Source: Methanoregulaceae archaeon (lineage in GTDB: Bacteria; Armatimonadota; Fimbriimonadia; Fimbriimonadales; Fimbriimonadaceae). Taken from it: DNA of 64,000 bases. Positions 26,134 to 35,565 of this stretch are shown piece after piece. Where the stretch lies: NCBI GenBank assembly GCA_020850325.1, contig JADZEW010000001.1, positions 1-64,000 on the forward strand, written 5' to 3'. A program made the position numbers and the translations under genes. The notes beneath the pieces are model-generated. The model was not told the origin of the DNA, did no database searches, and was given only the letters and a program-made list of their open reading frames with translations. The stretch's first letter is position 1. Each line of letters opens with the position of its first letter.

Positions 26134-27053
26134 CGCGATCCTCTAAAGGAGTCCAGCGTCTGGGCGAGTCCTTCTTCGATCGTGAAGCTTGCCTTCCAGC
26201 CGAGGCGCCGGCCAGCTTCGCGGGCGTCGAGGCAGCTTCGACGAATCTCCCCGGGGCGGGCATCGGCCATCACCCTCGCGATCGGGTGCCCCTCCACGAC
26301 TTCGAGATGGCCTACTAGGTCGACCAACGACGTTTCAACGCCGGTTCCGATGTTTACGGTCAGGGACTGATCCTGCTCAACGGCCAAGGCAAAGGCCATC
26401 GCTGCATCCTTCACGTACGTGTAATCTCGTGTTTGCAGACCGTCCCCAAAGAATGTGACAGGCTCGCCGTCCAGCGCTCGCCGGCAGAAGATCGCAACAA
26501 CCCCGGCCTCCCCAAGCGGATCCTGGCGCGGCCCGTAGACATTCGCCATCCTCAACGATACGGTCTGAAATCCATGAATGTGGGTGTAGAAGCGTAGGTA
26601 GTGCTCGACCGCCAGTTTTGAGATTCCGTACGGCGATTCGGGCAATGTGGGATGCTGCTCATCGGTCGGCAGTTGATCGGTATCGCCGTAAAGAGCTCCA
26701 CCCGTGCTTGCGAAGACAATTTTCCTCGTGCCCGCGTGGCGGGCCGCTTCCAGCAGGTTCAAAGACGCGATCACGTTCTGCTCGGCATCCATGATCGGAT
26801 CCTCAACCGAGGCACCAACCGACTTCTGGGCCGCGAGGTGGATGACCGCATCGGGGCGCTCGACCGCCATCAGCTTGGCCAGCCTTTCTCGCTCAAGAAG
26901 GTCTAAGTGGATGAAGACCGCCGACGCCGCTAGGTTTTCTTTGTGGCCGGACGAGAGGTTGTCCACCACCAGCACGTCGTGGCCGCGGGCGGTAAGAACA
27001 TCGACCACATGGCTGCCAATGAAACCGGCTCCACCCGCCACCAACAGCTTCAT
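26130..27053 (-). CDS. NAD-dependent epimerase/dehydratase, GalE-like
   Basis: This 307-residue extended SDR enzyme has the NAD-binding start MKLLVAGGAGFIGSHVVDVL, VIHLAAQKSVG, the Ser region FASTGGALYGD and the catalytic YGISKLAVEHY. ANVYGPRQDPLGEAGV is typical of UDP-glucose or UDP-N-acetylglucosamine 4-epimerases. It probably provides a UDP-galactose-type donor for the adjacent transferases. It is the second gene of the leftward operon, three bases after the dehydrogenase gene. Confidence 0.9.
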   Translation of the reverse strand: MKLLVAGGAGFIGSHVVDVLTARGHDVLVVDNLSSGHKENLAASAVFIHLDLLERERLAKLMAVERPDAVIHLAAQKSVGASVEDPIMDAEQNVIASLNLLEAARHAGTRKIVFASTGGALYGDTDQLPTDEQHPTLPESPYGISKLAVEHYLRFYTHIHGFQTVSLRMANVYGPRQDPLGEAGVVAIFCRRALDGEPVTFFGDGLQTRDYTYVKDAAMAFALAVEQDQSLTVNIGTGVETSLVDLVGHLEVVEGHPIARVMADARPGEIRRSCLDAREAGRRLGWKASFTIEEGLAQTLDSFRGSR

Positions 27054-27056
27054 CGC

Positions 27057-28367
27057 CTACGCCTTAACCACATTCGCCGCGGGCTCCCGGTAGCGGCCTC
27101 GCGTGTCGATGATCAACTTCGCGTGCTGCTTGATGAGGTCATAGTCAAATGCGTCGTGATCGGTTGCCAACAGGATGCAATCATACGATGCGATTGACTC
27201 AGGAGTCAGTTCCACAGACGCCAGATCGAAGCGGTGGCGTCGCTTCACCGGGAAGACGGGCACGTGCGGATCGCTGTAGTCGACTTCCGCACCCAGTTGG
27301 TCGAGATTCGCGATGAGTTCGGCTGACGGAGTCTCGCGGGAGTCATCAATGTTCTTCTTGTAGGCAATTCCGAGGATGAGAACACGCGAGCCCTTCACGG
27401 ACTTACCATGTTCATTTAGTGCCAGGCCGACCTTAAGAACCACCCAGCGAGGCATCCCCGAGTTGATCTCACCGGCAAGCTCAATGAACCGGGTGTGCAT
27501 CTCGTACTCGTGGGCCTTCCAAGTTAAGTAGAAGGGATCGATGGGAATGCAGTGGCCGCCGAGTCCCGGTCCGGGATAGAACGGCGTGAAGCCAAACGGT
27601 TTCGTAGCCGCAGCATCGATGACCTCCCAGATGTCGATCCCCATCCGATCAGCAACGATTTTGAGTTCGTTGACGAGGCCGATATTCACCGCTCGGTAGA
27701 CGTTCTCGAGAATCTTCGTGAGTTCTGCGGCTTTCGTCGAAGAAACGGGCACCACCTGATCGATCACGGCTCTGTAAAGTGCGACTCCAACCTCGAGACA
27801 CGGAGGGGTGTGCCCGCCGACGACTTTGGGAATCGTGCGAGTCGTGAAGTTCGGGTTGCCAGGATCTTCTCGCTCGGGGGAGAAGACGACAAAGGCGTTC
27901 TCACCAACTTTGAGGCCGACCGACTCGACTCTCGGGACGATCTCCTCTTCGGTTGTTCCCGGATAAGTCGTGCTCTCCAGACTGATGACCTGCCCCTCGC
28001 GGAGATAGGGCATCATCGACTCCATCGTATTGACCACGAAGCTAAGGTCAGGCTCCCGATGCCGGCCCAAGGGTGTGGGCACGCAGATGAGCAGCGCATC
28101 ACACTCACTGCATCGGGCAAAGTCCGTTGTGGGCTCCATCAGGCCCGAGTCCATCATCTCGGCGATCCGGGCTTGCCCGAGATGCTTGATATAGGACTGT
28201 CTTGCGTTGAGGGCAACAACCTTTTTGGGATCGACATCGATGCCGACAACCCGGTAACCCGCCTCGACAAAACGCATCGCTAGGGGGAGCCCGACGTAAC
28301 CGAGACCCAAAATCCCGACTACCGCTTGCCGATCCTGAATCCGTTGGAGCAATGAACTATTGGACAT
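27057..28367 (-). CDS. Nucleotide-sugar dehydrogenase (UDP-HexNAc/UDP-glucose 6-dehydrogenase family)
   Basis: This 436-residue enzyme oxidises C6 of a nucleotide sugar to a uronate with two NAD. The NAD site [20 protein letters not shown], the middle-domain block [20 protein letters not shown] and the catalytic cysteine in [17 protein letters not shown] place it near the WbpA/WbpO group. That group acts on UDP-N-acetyl-hexosamines; UDP-glucose is not excluded. It is the first gene of the leftward operon. A TTGACA on the minus strand (28418-28423) has only a weak -10 partner. Confidence 0.92.
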   Translation of the reverse strand: MSNSSLLQRIQDRQAVVGILGLGYVGLPLAMRFVEAGYRVVGIDVDPKKVVALNARQSYIKHLGQARIAEMMDSGLMEPTTDFARCSECDALLICVPTPLGRHREPDLSFVVNTMESMMPYLREGQVISLESTTYPGTTEEEIVPRVESVGLKVGENAFVVFSPEREDPGNPNFTTRTIPKVVGGHTPPCLEVGVALYRAVIDQVVPVSSTKAAELTKILENVYRAVNIGLVNELKIVADRMGIDIWEVIDAAATKPFGFTPFYPGPGLGGHCIPIDPFYLTWKAHEYEMHTRFIELAGEINSGMPRWVVLKVGLALNEHGKSVKGSRVLILGIAYKKNIDDSRETPSAELIANLDQLGAEVDYSDPHVPVFPVKRRHRFDLASVELTPESIASYDCILLATDHDAFDYDLIKQHAKLIIDTRGRYREPAANVVKA

Positions 28368-28475
28368 AAAAGGAAGTTGCGAGAACGCTTGTCGCCAATC
28401 CAGTATCGGTCAGACTCTGTCAAAATTGTACCGTTGGCCAAGCGTGGCCTGCATCCTGCAACCAAACTTAGAACC

Positions 28476-29354
28476 ATGGCGTTCCCGACTCCCCGTGTGT
28501 CTGTCGTGATGCCCACGTACAACCGGTCCGACCTTCTGCCGGGTGCGATCGATAGCATCCGAAATCAGACCTTTACCGATTGGGAACTGATCATCGTCGA
28601 TGACTGCTCGCCCGACGCGACGCCCGAGATCGCCCACCGATATGTTAGTTTGGACCCGCGCATCCGATACATCCGCAACGAGACCAACCAGAAGCTTCCC
28701 GCATCGCTGAACATCGGCCATCGTGCAACCCAAGGAGAGCTTCTCACCTGGACGTCTGACGACAACTTCTATCGGCCCCTCGCGCTGGAGCGGATGGTCG
28801 CGGCCTTCGACCATGATCCCGACCTTTCCGTGGTGTACGCCGACTGCATGATGTTCGACGACGACATGAAGGAGCTAGGACTCGCCCCGGTCGACGACTA
28901 CGACAAGCTGCTTATCCAGAACGTTGTGGTCGCTTGCTTCATGTACCGCCGCGAAGTCTACGAGGAACTCGGGGGATATGACGAGGCGAGGTTTCTCGTC
29001 GAGGATTGGCACTTCTGGCTCCGAGCCAGCCTCCGCTACAAGATGGAGCATCTCAAGGAGGACCTGTACCTGTACCGGATGCACGAAGGATCGCTCACCT
29101 CGACAAGGCTGCAGGAAATCTATCGCCGCACCGCTGAGCTCATCGACGAGTTTGTCGGTGTCGCGCCATACGCCACTGGGACACGGCTCTGGGAGAGCCG
29201 CCTGCAGCTTGTCCACTACGCCAAAAAAGCGAAAAGGCCGGACCTGATGCTGAAGTACGGCACACTTGCCTTTCTTCAGCGGCCCGGCCCGACCTTGTCC
29301 CGCTGCGCTTCCAAAGTCGCCAATCGGATCACGAACCGTCGCTCAAGTCCTTAG
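28476..29354 (+). CDS. GT2 glycosyltransferase
   Basis: This 292-residue GT-A enzyme has VSVVMPTYNRSDLLPGAIDS, IIVDDCSPDATPEIA and the metal motif near residue 92 (TWTSDDNFY). The latter half has VVYADCMMFDDD and FLVEDWHFWLRA. No membrane segment is present. I chose the ATG at 28476 because the domain starts 8 residues later. It is divergent from the dehydrogenase operon, and its stop overlaps the stop of the convergent Wzz-like gene by four bases. Confidence 0.88.
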   Translation: MAFPTPRVSVVMPTYNRSDLLPGAIDSIRNQTFTDWELIIVDDCSPDATPEIAHRYVSLDPRIRYIRNETNQKLPASLNIGHRATQGELLTWTSDDNFYRPLALERMVAAFDHDPDLSVVYADCMMFDDDMKELGLAPVDDYDKLLIQNVVVACFMYRREVYEELGGYDEARFLVEDWHFWLRASLRYKMEHLKEDLYLYRMHEGSLTSTRLQEIYRRTAELIDEFVGVAPYATGTRLWESRLQLVHYAKKAKRPDLMLKYGTLAFLQRPGPTLSRCASKVANRITNRRSSP

Positions 29355-31357
29355 GACTCGAGCGACTTCGGTTCGGACGATTCCATCATTGACGGATCGG
29401 CACTCTCGGTGACGACCGCAAGATCCGATGCGCGCGTGAACGCCACCGTGACGAGCGGACAACCCGCTTCCTTCAACGCCTGCTGAGCCTGCAAGAACTC
29501 GACCGACTTGGTCTTGCCAGCGCGAACCAGCAAGATCACCTCATCGACGTGCGGGGCTACGAACGCGTACTCAGCCGACTTGGATGTCGGTTCAAGGTCG
29601 ACGATCGTCAGATCCGCTTCATGTTCGCGGACCGCAGGTGACACTTCAGGATTTCGATCACCGGAGAGTCCGAGGAACGACTCGGCGGACATACCCTTGA
29701 TGAGCGGTGAAACCTCCACGACTTCCTTGGCCGAAGGCTGCCTTCCTGCAAGACGGGCAAGCCCACCTCGCGGGTCACACTCGACGAGGAGGACCCTCGA
29801 ACCGTGCCGGGCTCCCGCGACTGCCAAGTTGATCGCCGCCGTAGAAGCACCGGAGTCCTTCGTCAGGCCGACCACCGCGATTCGGTAGGGACGGGCCGTA
29901 CTTCTCAAGTGGTTGGCCAGCAACGTCTCGTAGGCCTCTTGGGGAGCCTTGCTCAGCCCGCGGAACGGAGCCCGGAGCTCGGGGACCATCCGGTAGACCG
30001 GCTTGAACGCCAACTGGTTGAGCTGAGCGAGCGAGCGGATCGGCTGTCGTCGTGCTTCGGTGGAAAGCATCGACAGAACGCCAAGGATCCCTCCGGCGAC
30101 CAGGCCGAAGAGCATGTTGATAACGATTTTGGGGCTAACGGGCTCCTCAAAAGCGGTCGCCGCAGTCTGCTCGCGAACGGTTGTGAAGCGGCCCGTCTGA
30201 GAAGCCTTCAGCGTCTTTAGACGATCCGCATAGCCTTGATAAATGCGCTCGAGCGCAAGTTGCTCGCGACCGAGAGCAGAAAGTCTTGATTGTGCGGCCG
30301 GAAGCTTGCTCATGAAAGCTTCCTTTTCGGCTAGAATGCGATTCGCGTTCTGTACCCGAGCTTCAAGGCCAATCGCAAGTGCGCGTGCCTCAGCGAGCGT
30401 GTCGACAAGTCGCATGCGATTCGAGTTAGGAATCGTGCTACTCGAACCCTCAATGTACTTTGGAGTCGTCTTCAGCAGCGCTCGATAGTTGTCCACTCGC
30501 GCCTGAGAGGCCCGGACTTCTTCACGATCTGGCAAGTAACGTGTTGAGAGAGCATTGAGTTCGTTTTCGGAGAGAACAAGCTCAGCCTCGAGCCGTTGGT
30601 AGACCGGGTTGTAGACCTTAGTGTCGCCCCCAGACTGCTCACGATCGAGGAGTTTGAGCGCCTTCTCGAGCTCATCGGCGCGTTCCTTTGAGGTCACGAG
30701 GTCGAGCAAGGCGGCATCGCGCGACTGACGAATGCTGTTGAGGTTCTGCGTTTCGGAGGCAATCTGAGTCGCCATATCGGCCAGACCCAACTCGATCTTC
30801 ACCTTTTCGGTTTGGGTGTCGAGTGCGTCCAGCTCTTGTTGAATCACGCCGATCTGTTGCTCAAGGAACTGAATGGCGCGGGTAGCGAGTTCGCGCGTAT
30901 TCGTCCGGTTCCGTTCATTGAAGGCGATGCTGATCTCGCGAGCAATGTCCTGAGCCAAGAGCGGATCAGGCAACCGTACCCGCAGGCCGATGAGGTCCGA
31001 GGTGGCCTCGGCCGTCACCGTAATCGAATCAGCGAGAGTCTGTGGGAAGATCGGAGAGTCTGGCGTCAGCGTCATTCCTCGCTGTTCTGCCACACGCCGT
31101 GCTGCTTCCGTCAAGACACCGTAGGAGGTCAACTGCTGCACCTGGGTCGTCAAGCTACGCGATCGGCCAAAGTCGACGAGATCCGAGACCGAGGACTCGG
31201 CGTTGCTCACGGGCATGTTGCCAGTGAACGGCTTTTGGTCGATGAGAATCTCGATGATCGCCTCGTACTTCTTCGGCACGATCAATGACACCACCAGCGC
31301 AATCAGGGCGCCAGCAGACGCAAACAACAATAGTCTCAACCAGTAGGACTTGATCAA
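29351..31357 (-). CDS. Wzz/GumC-type chain-length protein fused to a degenerate BY-kinase domain
   Basis: This 668-residue inner-membrane protein has helices near residues 8 to 27 and 425 to 445 that flank a long periplasmic coiled-coil region (about 165 to 405) with the GNVR-like end. The cytoplasmic part (about 490 to 640) resembles bacterial tyrosine kinases that control polysaccharide length. Its P-loop reads GLTKDSGASTAAINLA without the usual GKT/GKS lysine, the second motif is VLLVECDPRGG, and the C-terminus has no tyrosine cluster. It is therefore probably a regulator without kinase activity. It belongs with the flippase and GT4 genes upstream. Confidence 0.88.
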   Translation of the reverse strand: MIKSYWLRLLLFASAGALIALVVSLIVPKKYEAIIEILIDQKPFTGNMPVSNAESSVSDLVDFGRSRSLTTQVQQLTSYGVLTEAARRVAEQRGMTLTPDSPIFPQTLADSITVTAEATSDLIGLRVRLPDPLLAQDIAREISIAFNERNRTNTRELATRAIQFLEQQIGVIQQELDALDTQTEKVKIELGLADMATQIASETQNLNSIRQSRDAALLDLVTSKERADELEKALKLLDREQSGGDTKVYNPVYQRLEAELVLSENELNALSTRYLPDREEVRASQARVDNYRALLKTTPKYIEGSSSTIPNSNRMRLVDTLAEARALAIGLEARVQNANRILAEKEAFMSKLPAAQSRLSALGREQLALERIYQGYADRLKTLKASQTGRFTTVREQTAATAFEEPVSPKIVINMLFGLVAGGILGVLSMLSTEARRQPIRSLAQLNQLAFKPVYRMVPELRAPFRGLSKAPQEAYETLLANHLRSTARPYRIAVVGLTKDSGASTAAINLAVAGARHGSRVLLVECDPRGGLARLAGRQPSAKEVVEVSPLIKGMSAESFLGLSGDRNPEVSPAVREHEADLTIVDLEPTSKSAEYAFVAPHVDEVILLVRAGKTKSVEFLQAQQALKEAGCPLVTVAFTRASDLAVVTESADPSMMESSEPKSLES

Positions 31358-31468
31358 CTCGCTACCTCACGCCTCAAAGATTATCGGTATCGCATCCACC
31401 CGATACTTAGTCTCAACATAAAGAGACGGTGGAAGGGCCCCGGAATCGCTCGGAGTTTACCGGCAAAC

Positions 31469-32920
31469 TCACAGGCTCTCGTATAGTTCCTTTAGGCCGC
31501 GCCTCGAAAATCCTCGCGCCCAGCCTGACAATCGCACTCGGCCAATCCAGGCGACGTGAACCAGCCCGCCCAGAGTCACTGCGCAAACGAGCTGTTGCCA
31601 CTCCGCGACGGGAAGGAAGCGGCAGGCAATGATAGCCACAACCGCGACCCCGCACGTAAGCGCGGCATTTACCATCCGCATCGCGTCCTCGCGACGGATA
31701 CCGAGCACGCGGAACGCGATCAAGATGTTCGATCCGTAGACTGTGACCGCGCCGATCGACAGCCACTTCACGATCTCCAGCAAAGTGATTCCCTCGAGGT
31801 TGTAGATGATGCCGGACGCAGCGATGATGTACGCCGGAACCCAGGCAAGTACATTGAGCCGCGCGTTTCCGGAGGAAATGAGCGCTGAGCCCGCGGGACT
31901 TCCCAGCGTTCGAACACCGAGATATGCGGAGAGCAGAACAAGACACGGGCCAGCCTCGGCGAACTGGTCGGGATAGAGGATGCCGACGATGGCCTCGGCG
32001 TGCGCGGCGGTCAGCACATAGATAGGAAGCGAGAACAGCACGACCGCCGAAATGGTCCTCGCCAGCAAGTGTGACTGCCGGGCTCGGTCGCCTTTGGCCC
32101 GATTCATTGCCACGAACATTGAGCGAGACAGTGGCCCGGTGACCAGGTCGAAGGGCTTGATCGCCAGGTTGTAGGCCACGAAATAGGCACCAGTCGAACT
32201 CGTACCCAACAATTTGCTGATCACCGCGTAGTCGCCCATCGTGTAGATCGTATACGCGATGTTGGTGCCGAGATTGGCCAAGGACCGACGGAAGAGCCTA
32301 AGGCCCTCGATGAGTTGGAATCGGGGACGAATCCACCCTGCGTACCGCACAATGAAGGCGACATAGAGCACTCCACGCACGATCATCTGGACGAGGAGGG
32401 CCAAGATGCCGAAACCGGCAAGCGCGAGAACCAGCGCAACGAGGTACCCCACGCCGGCGGCGATGACGTCAGCCAAACCGGACTCACGGAAACGTCCCTC
32501 ACGAATCAACGTGCTTCCGGGGATCGAAGCGATGCTTCCCAGCAAAATGACTGCCGCCGTCCATACGAGGGCGTTGGCCATTCCGGCAACTTGGAAGAAG
32601 TCCTCGAGGGGCTGACGAGCGACGATGACGGCGAGGGCGAAGAGAGCCCCGGACACAATCGCCACCCCGTGAAAGAGCCCATTCTCAGCGGTTTCGCCCT
32701 TACCCTCGGCGATATAGGTGACGGCCAAACCTCCGTCCCGAAACAGTTCCGCGATCGTGTACAGGGTCATGATAATGCCGAACAGACCGACCGCCTCAAC
32801 CCCGACCCGGCCGGTAATGATGATGCCGACGATAGGAAACAGGACCTTGGAGACCGTCGAGAACAGCATGTTCCATGCCGCCCCTTTGGCAGCTGCGGTT
32901 TTATCCAAGTTTGGCTCCAA
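31469..32920 (-). CDS. Wzx-like polysaccharide flippase
   Basis: The 483 residues form about 12 to 14 membrane helices, with the MATE/MOP-type start KGAAWNMLFSTVSKVLFPIV. The middle region LGTNIAYTIYTMGDYAVISK and AYFVAYNLAIKPFDLVTGPL is characteristic of the polysaccharide synthesis (Polysacc_synt) flippases. It would move the lipid-linked repeat unit across the inner membrane. Its start overlaps the end of the GT4 gene by 20 bases. No Wzy polymerase is encoded next to it. Confidence 0.9.
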   Translation of the reverse strand: MEPNLDKTAAAKGAAWNMLFSTVSKVLFPIVGIIITGRVGVEAVGLFGIIMTLYTIAELFRDGGLAVTYIAEGKGETAENGLFHGVAIVSGALFALAVIVARQPLEDFFQVAGMANALVWTAAVILLGSIASIPGSTLIREGRFRESGLADVIAAGVGYLVALVLALAGFGILALLVQMIVRGVLYVAFIVRYAGWIRPRFQLIEGLRLFRRSLANLGTNIAYTIYTMGDYAVISKLLGTSSTGAYFVAYNLAIKPFDLVTGPLSRSMFVAMNRAKGDRARQSHLLARTISAVVLFSLPIYVLTAAHAEAIVGILYPDQFAEAGPCLVLLSAYLGVRTLGSPAGSALISSGNARLNVLAWVPAYIIAASGIIYNLEGITLLEIVKWLSIGAVTVYGSNILIAFRVLGIRREDAMRMVNAALTCGVAVVAIIACRFLPVAEWQQLVCAVTLGGLVHVAWIGRVRLSGWARGFSRRGLKELYESL

Positions 32921-34115
32921 TGGCTTGCATGTAAACCACTTCTAGCAGCCGCACATGCCGTTCCAGCGTCGGCGGATCGGACCAAAAAGCATGATAGGCA
33001 TTGGCCCCGAGCCGGGATGCCATTTCCGTTGATGCGAGAGTCCTCATCGCTTCGACGAGCGACTCATGGGAACCCGATGGCACCACAAGTCCGGCATCGT
33101 GCTCCCGGACGAAGTCGGCGGCCGCGCAGTCGTCGGCTACGATCGACGGGAGTCCTTGGGCCGCGGCTTCGTAAACGACGAGACCCTGGGTCTCAGGCCA
33201 GAGAGGAACGAAAACTAAGGCCCGAGCGGCTCGATAGCTTGACACGAGATCCGACTCGCTTTGCCATCCACGCACATCTGCGTTCGGCTCTTGCCGCAAC
33301 TCGGAATCCAACTCGCCCCGGCCGACATACACGACCCTACGATGTACTTCGGCGGCGGCACGGCATGCCGCTTGTGGGTTCTTGCCCTTGGCCAATGCAC
33401 CCACAAACAAGAACCGCTCTTCCTGCGTGAACTCCTTCGGCGGTGCCTTCGCCGCATCTACCGGATTATCAACGCGATGGATGCGCGCACCCGGGGGGAG
33501 ATAGGGTTCAAGGATTCGCTGACTGAAGTCGGAGACGAAGATGAAGTCGCGAAGCTTCCCGGGAATGCCTGCCCGCTCGTGCACTACCGACCGCGTCATG
33601 CTCCAGAGCTTCTTATGGACTGCCGACCCGTTGCAGGGACGTGTCCAACACCCGAATGAGCCTCCCCGCTCGGGACACCGAACTCCCAGCCGCAGGTCGA
33701 AGAACGCCCCGTAAGGGCATCCCAGGAAATACTCGTGACAGGTGTAAACGACCGGGAACCCGCGCTCGATCGCAAGCCCCGGCACACTCGCCGAAAGCAC
33801 ATCACGATTCGTGTGGACGTGGACAATCGTGTTGTTCGGGTCGTATGAGGCCAATGTCTCCGAAAATCGATCACGCGCGACACCGTCCCAAAGCCCCTCT
33901 CGAAGCGCAGCGAGAGCGGGACGCTGCTGAAACACCGGGCGATCCAAGCACGTGACCTTCACCCCAGCTTCGACCAGCTTGGGGTCAATCGGCCCGGCGC
34001 CCGCAAAAACGTGAACTTCGTAACCAGCCTTCGCGAGGCCAATCGCGCTCGTCAACGCAACGCGAGAGGCTCCCCCGTTAATCGATGCGAAGTCGTTGAC
34101 GATCAGGATGCGCAT
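32901..34115 (-). CDS. GT4 glycosyltransferase
   Basis: This 404-residue GT-B enzyme starts MRILIVNDFASINGGASRVA with the GT4 acceptor loop. YTCHEYFLGCPYGAFFD follows near residue 125. The donor half has FLFVGALAKGKNPQAACRAA and the E-x7-E motif in PETQGLVVYEAAAQGLPSIV. A cluster of cysteines (CPERGGSFGCWTRPC, near 145 to 160) may bind a metal. I chose the ATG at 34115, where the domain starts. It is the first of a three-gene unit with the flippase and Wzz-like genes. Confidence 0.9.
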   Translation of the reverse strand: MRILIVNDFASINGGASRVALTSAIGLAKAGYEVHVFAGAGPIDPKLVEAGVKVTCLDRPVFQQRPALAALREGLWDGVARDRFSETLASYDPNNTIVHVHTNRDVLSASVPGLAIERGFPVVYTCHEYFLGCPYGAFFDLRLGVRCPERGGSFGCWTRPCNGSAVHKKLWSMTRSVVHERAGIPGKLRDFIFVSDFSQRILEPYLPPGARIHRVDNPVDAAKAPPKEFTQEERFLFVGALAKGKNPQAACRAAAEVHRRVVYVGRGELDSELRQEPNADVRGWQSESDLVSSYRAARALVFVPLWPETQGLVVYEAAAQGLPSIVADDCAAADFVREHDAGLVVPSGSHESLVEAMRTLASTEMASRLGANAYHAFWSDPPTLERHVRLLEVVYMQAIGAKLG

Positions 34116-34173
34116 GGTCGAGTGCCGCCTGATGGTACCAACCTGCAAGCGAACCGAATAGAATTGTCGGTAA

Positions 34174-35565
34174 GTGATTCACGTCGTCGGAGCGGGATTT
34201 GCGGGCGTGGAGACCGCGTGGGGTTTGGCGGAGCGCGGGCATCGGGTCTCGCTCTATGAGATGCGCCCCGTCGTCATGACCCCGGCGCATACCACCGAGC
34301 AGTTCGCCGAGCTCGTCTGCTCGAACTCGTTCAAGTCGAAAGCTCCCGACAGCCCGGCCGGACAGCTCAAGTCGGAAATGCAGTCGCTCGGTTCGATCGT
34401 GCTCGCAACCGCTTACGAGCACGAGGTTCCCGGAGGACAGGCTCTCGCGGTTGATCGCCTTCGATTTGCCACGGCGATGACCGCCAAAATGGACGCGCAT
34501 CCATATATCGACGTTTCAAGGAGAGCCGTCAGCCCAGCCGATGTCGAAACGTGGCTTAGAGACGGCGACTTCGTCGTGCTCGCCACCGGACCGCTCACCT
34601 GCGACGATCTCTCTGCGTGGCTCGCTGCCCAAACGGGGCGGGCTCACCTCTACTTCTATGATGCGGTCGCCCCGACGGTGGAAGCTGCCTCGCTCGACAT
34701 GAGCATCGTGTTCGCCCAGAGCCGGTATGACAAGGGCGAGGGCGACGACTACCTGAACTGCCCCTTCGACCGGGAGTCGTACGACGCCTTCGTGGAGGCC
34801 CTCATCAACGCAGAGCGAGCTCCCATCCACGCTTTTGAATCTGGCGGAAAGCGCGACGCCGCGCCCGACGAACAAGAGGCAGAGTTCATCGAGAAGATCA
34901 AGTACTTCGCGGGCTGCACCCCCATCGAGGCGATTGCCGACAAGGGGCGCGATTCACTGCGATTCGGCAACTTCAAACCGGTCGGACTGACCGATCCCCG
35001 CACGGGTCGCCGTCCTTATGCCGCGCTGCAACTTCGTCCGGAGAATCGCGAAAAGTCGCTCTACTCGCTGGTCGCCTGCCAAACCCGACTGAAGTGGGGC
35101 GAGCAACGCCGCGTTTTCGGCATGGTGCCCGGCCTGGCCAACGCAGAGTTCGTACGGTTCGGGGTGATCCACCGGAACACCTACGTCGAAGCACCCAGCG
35201 TGCTTGCCCAGGATTTGTCGATGAAGGAGCACCCGAACCTCTTTCTATCCGGCCAACTCACCGGCGTCGAAGGATACGTCGAGAGTGCGGCCATGGGCAT
35301 CTACACGGCGGTCGCGATCGACGCCCGGCTGCGTGGTTCCGCACTCGCTTTGCCGCCTCGGGCCAGCGCCTATGGGTCTCTGATCTCGCATCTTCAAGAC
35401 CCGACCGAGCGCGAGTTTGCTCCGATGAACATCAACTGGGGTCTGTTTCCTGATCCCGCTTTGGAGCCTAAGCCCGGCAAGAAGCGCGTGGATAAGGGCG
35501 TCATCCGGGAGACCAAGATTGCAAACGCTCGGTCAGAGTTCGAGGCTTGGCGGGGTGGGCTCTAA
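34174..35565 (+). CDS. trmFO: Folate-dependent tRNA (uracil-54-C5)-methyltransferase TrmFO
   Basis: This 463-residue flavoprotein methylates U54 of the tRNA T-loop using methylene-tetrahydrofolate. The FAD site is IHVVGAGFAGVETAWGLAER, followed by the family block FAELVCSNSFKSKAPDSPAG. The catalytic cysteine region YLNCPFDRESY and the C-terminal GVEGYVESAAMGIYTAVA complete the pattern. The start is GTG, with TAGAAT (34159-34164) nine bases upstream and no Shine-Dalgarno sequence, which suggests a near-leaderless mRNA. The GH15 gene begins directly after its stop. Confidence 0.95.
   Translation: MIHVVGAGFAGVETAWGLAERGHRVSLYEMRPVVMTPAHTTEQFAELVCSNSFKSKAPDSPAGQLKSEMQSLGSIVLATAYEHEVPGGQALAVDRLRFATAMTAKMDAHPYIDVSRRAVSPADVETWLRDGDFVVLATGPLTCDDLSAWLAAQTGRAHLYFYDAVAPTVEAASLDMSIVFAQSRYDKGEGDDYLNCPFDRESYDAFVEALINAERAPIHAFESGGKRDAAPDEQEAEFIEKIKYFAGCTPIEAIADKGRDSLRFGNFKPVGLTDPRTGRRPYAALQLRPENREKSLYSLVACQTRLKWGEQRRVFGMVPGLANAEFVRFGVIHRNTYVEAPSVLAQDLSMKEHPNLFLSGQLTGVEGYVESAAMGIYTAVAIDARLRGSALALPPRASAYGSLISHLQDPTEREFAPMNINWGLFPDPALEPKPGKKRVDKGVIRETKIANARSEFEAWRGGL

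Noticed and set aside
32315-33430. Open frame of 371 codons on the plus strand
   Set aside because: It is antisense to the flippase and GT4 genes and its translation is a low-complexity Asp/Arg/His-rich string, as expected for a mirror frame.
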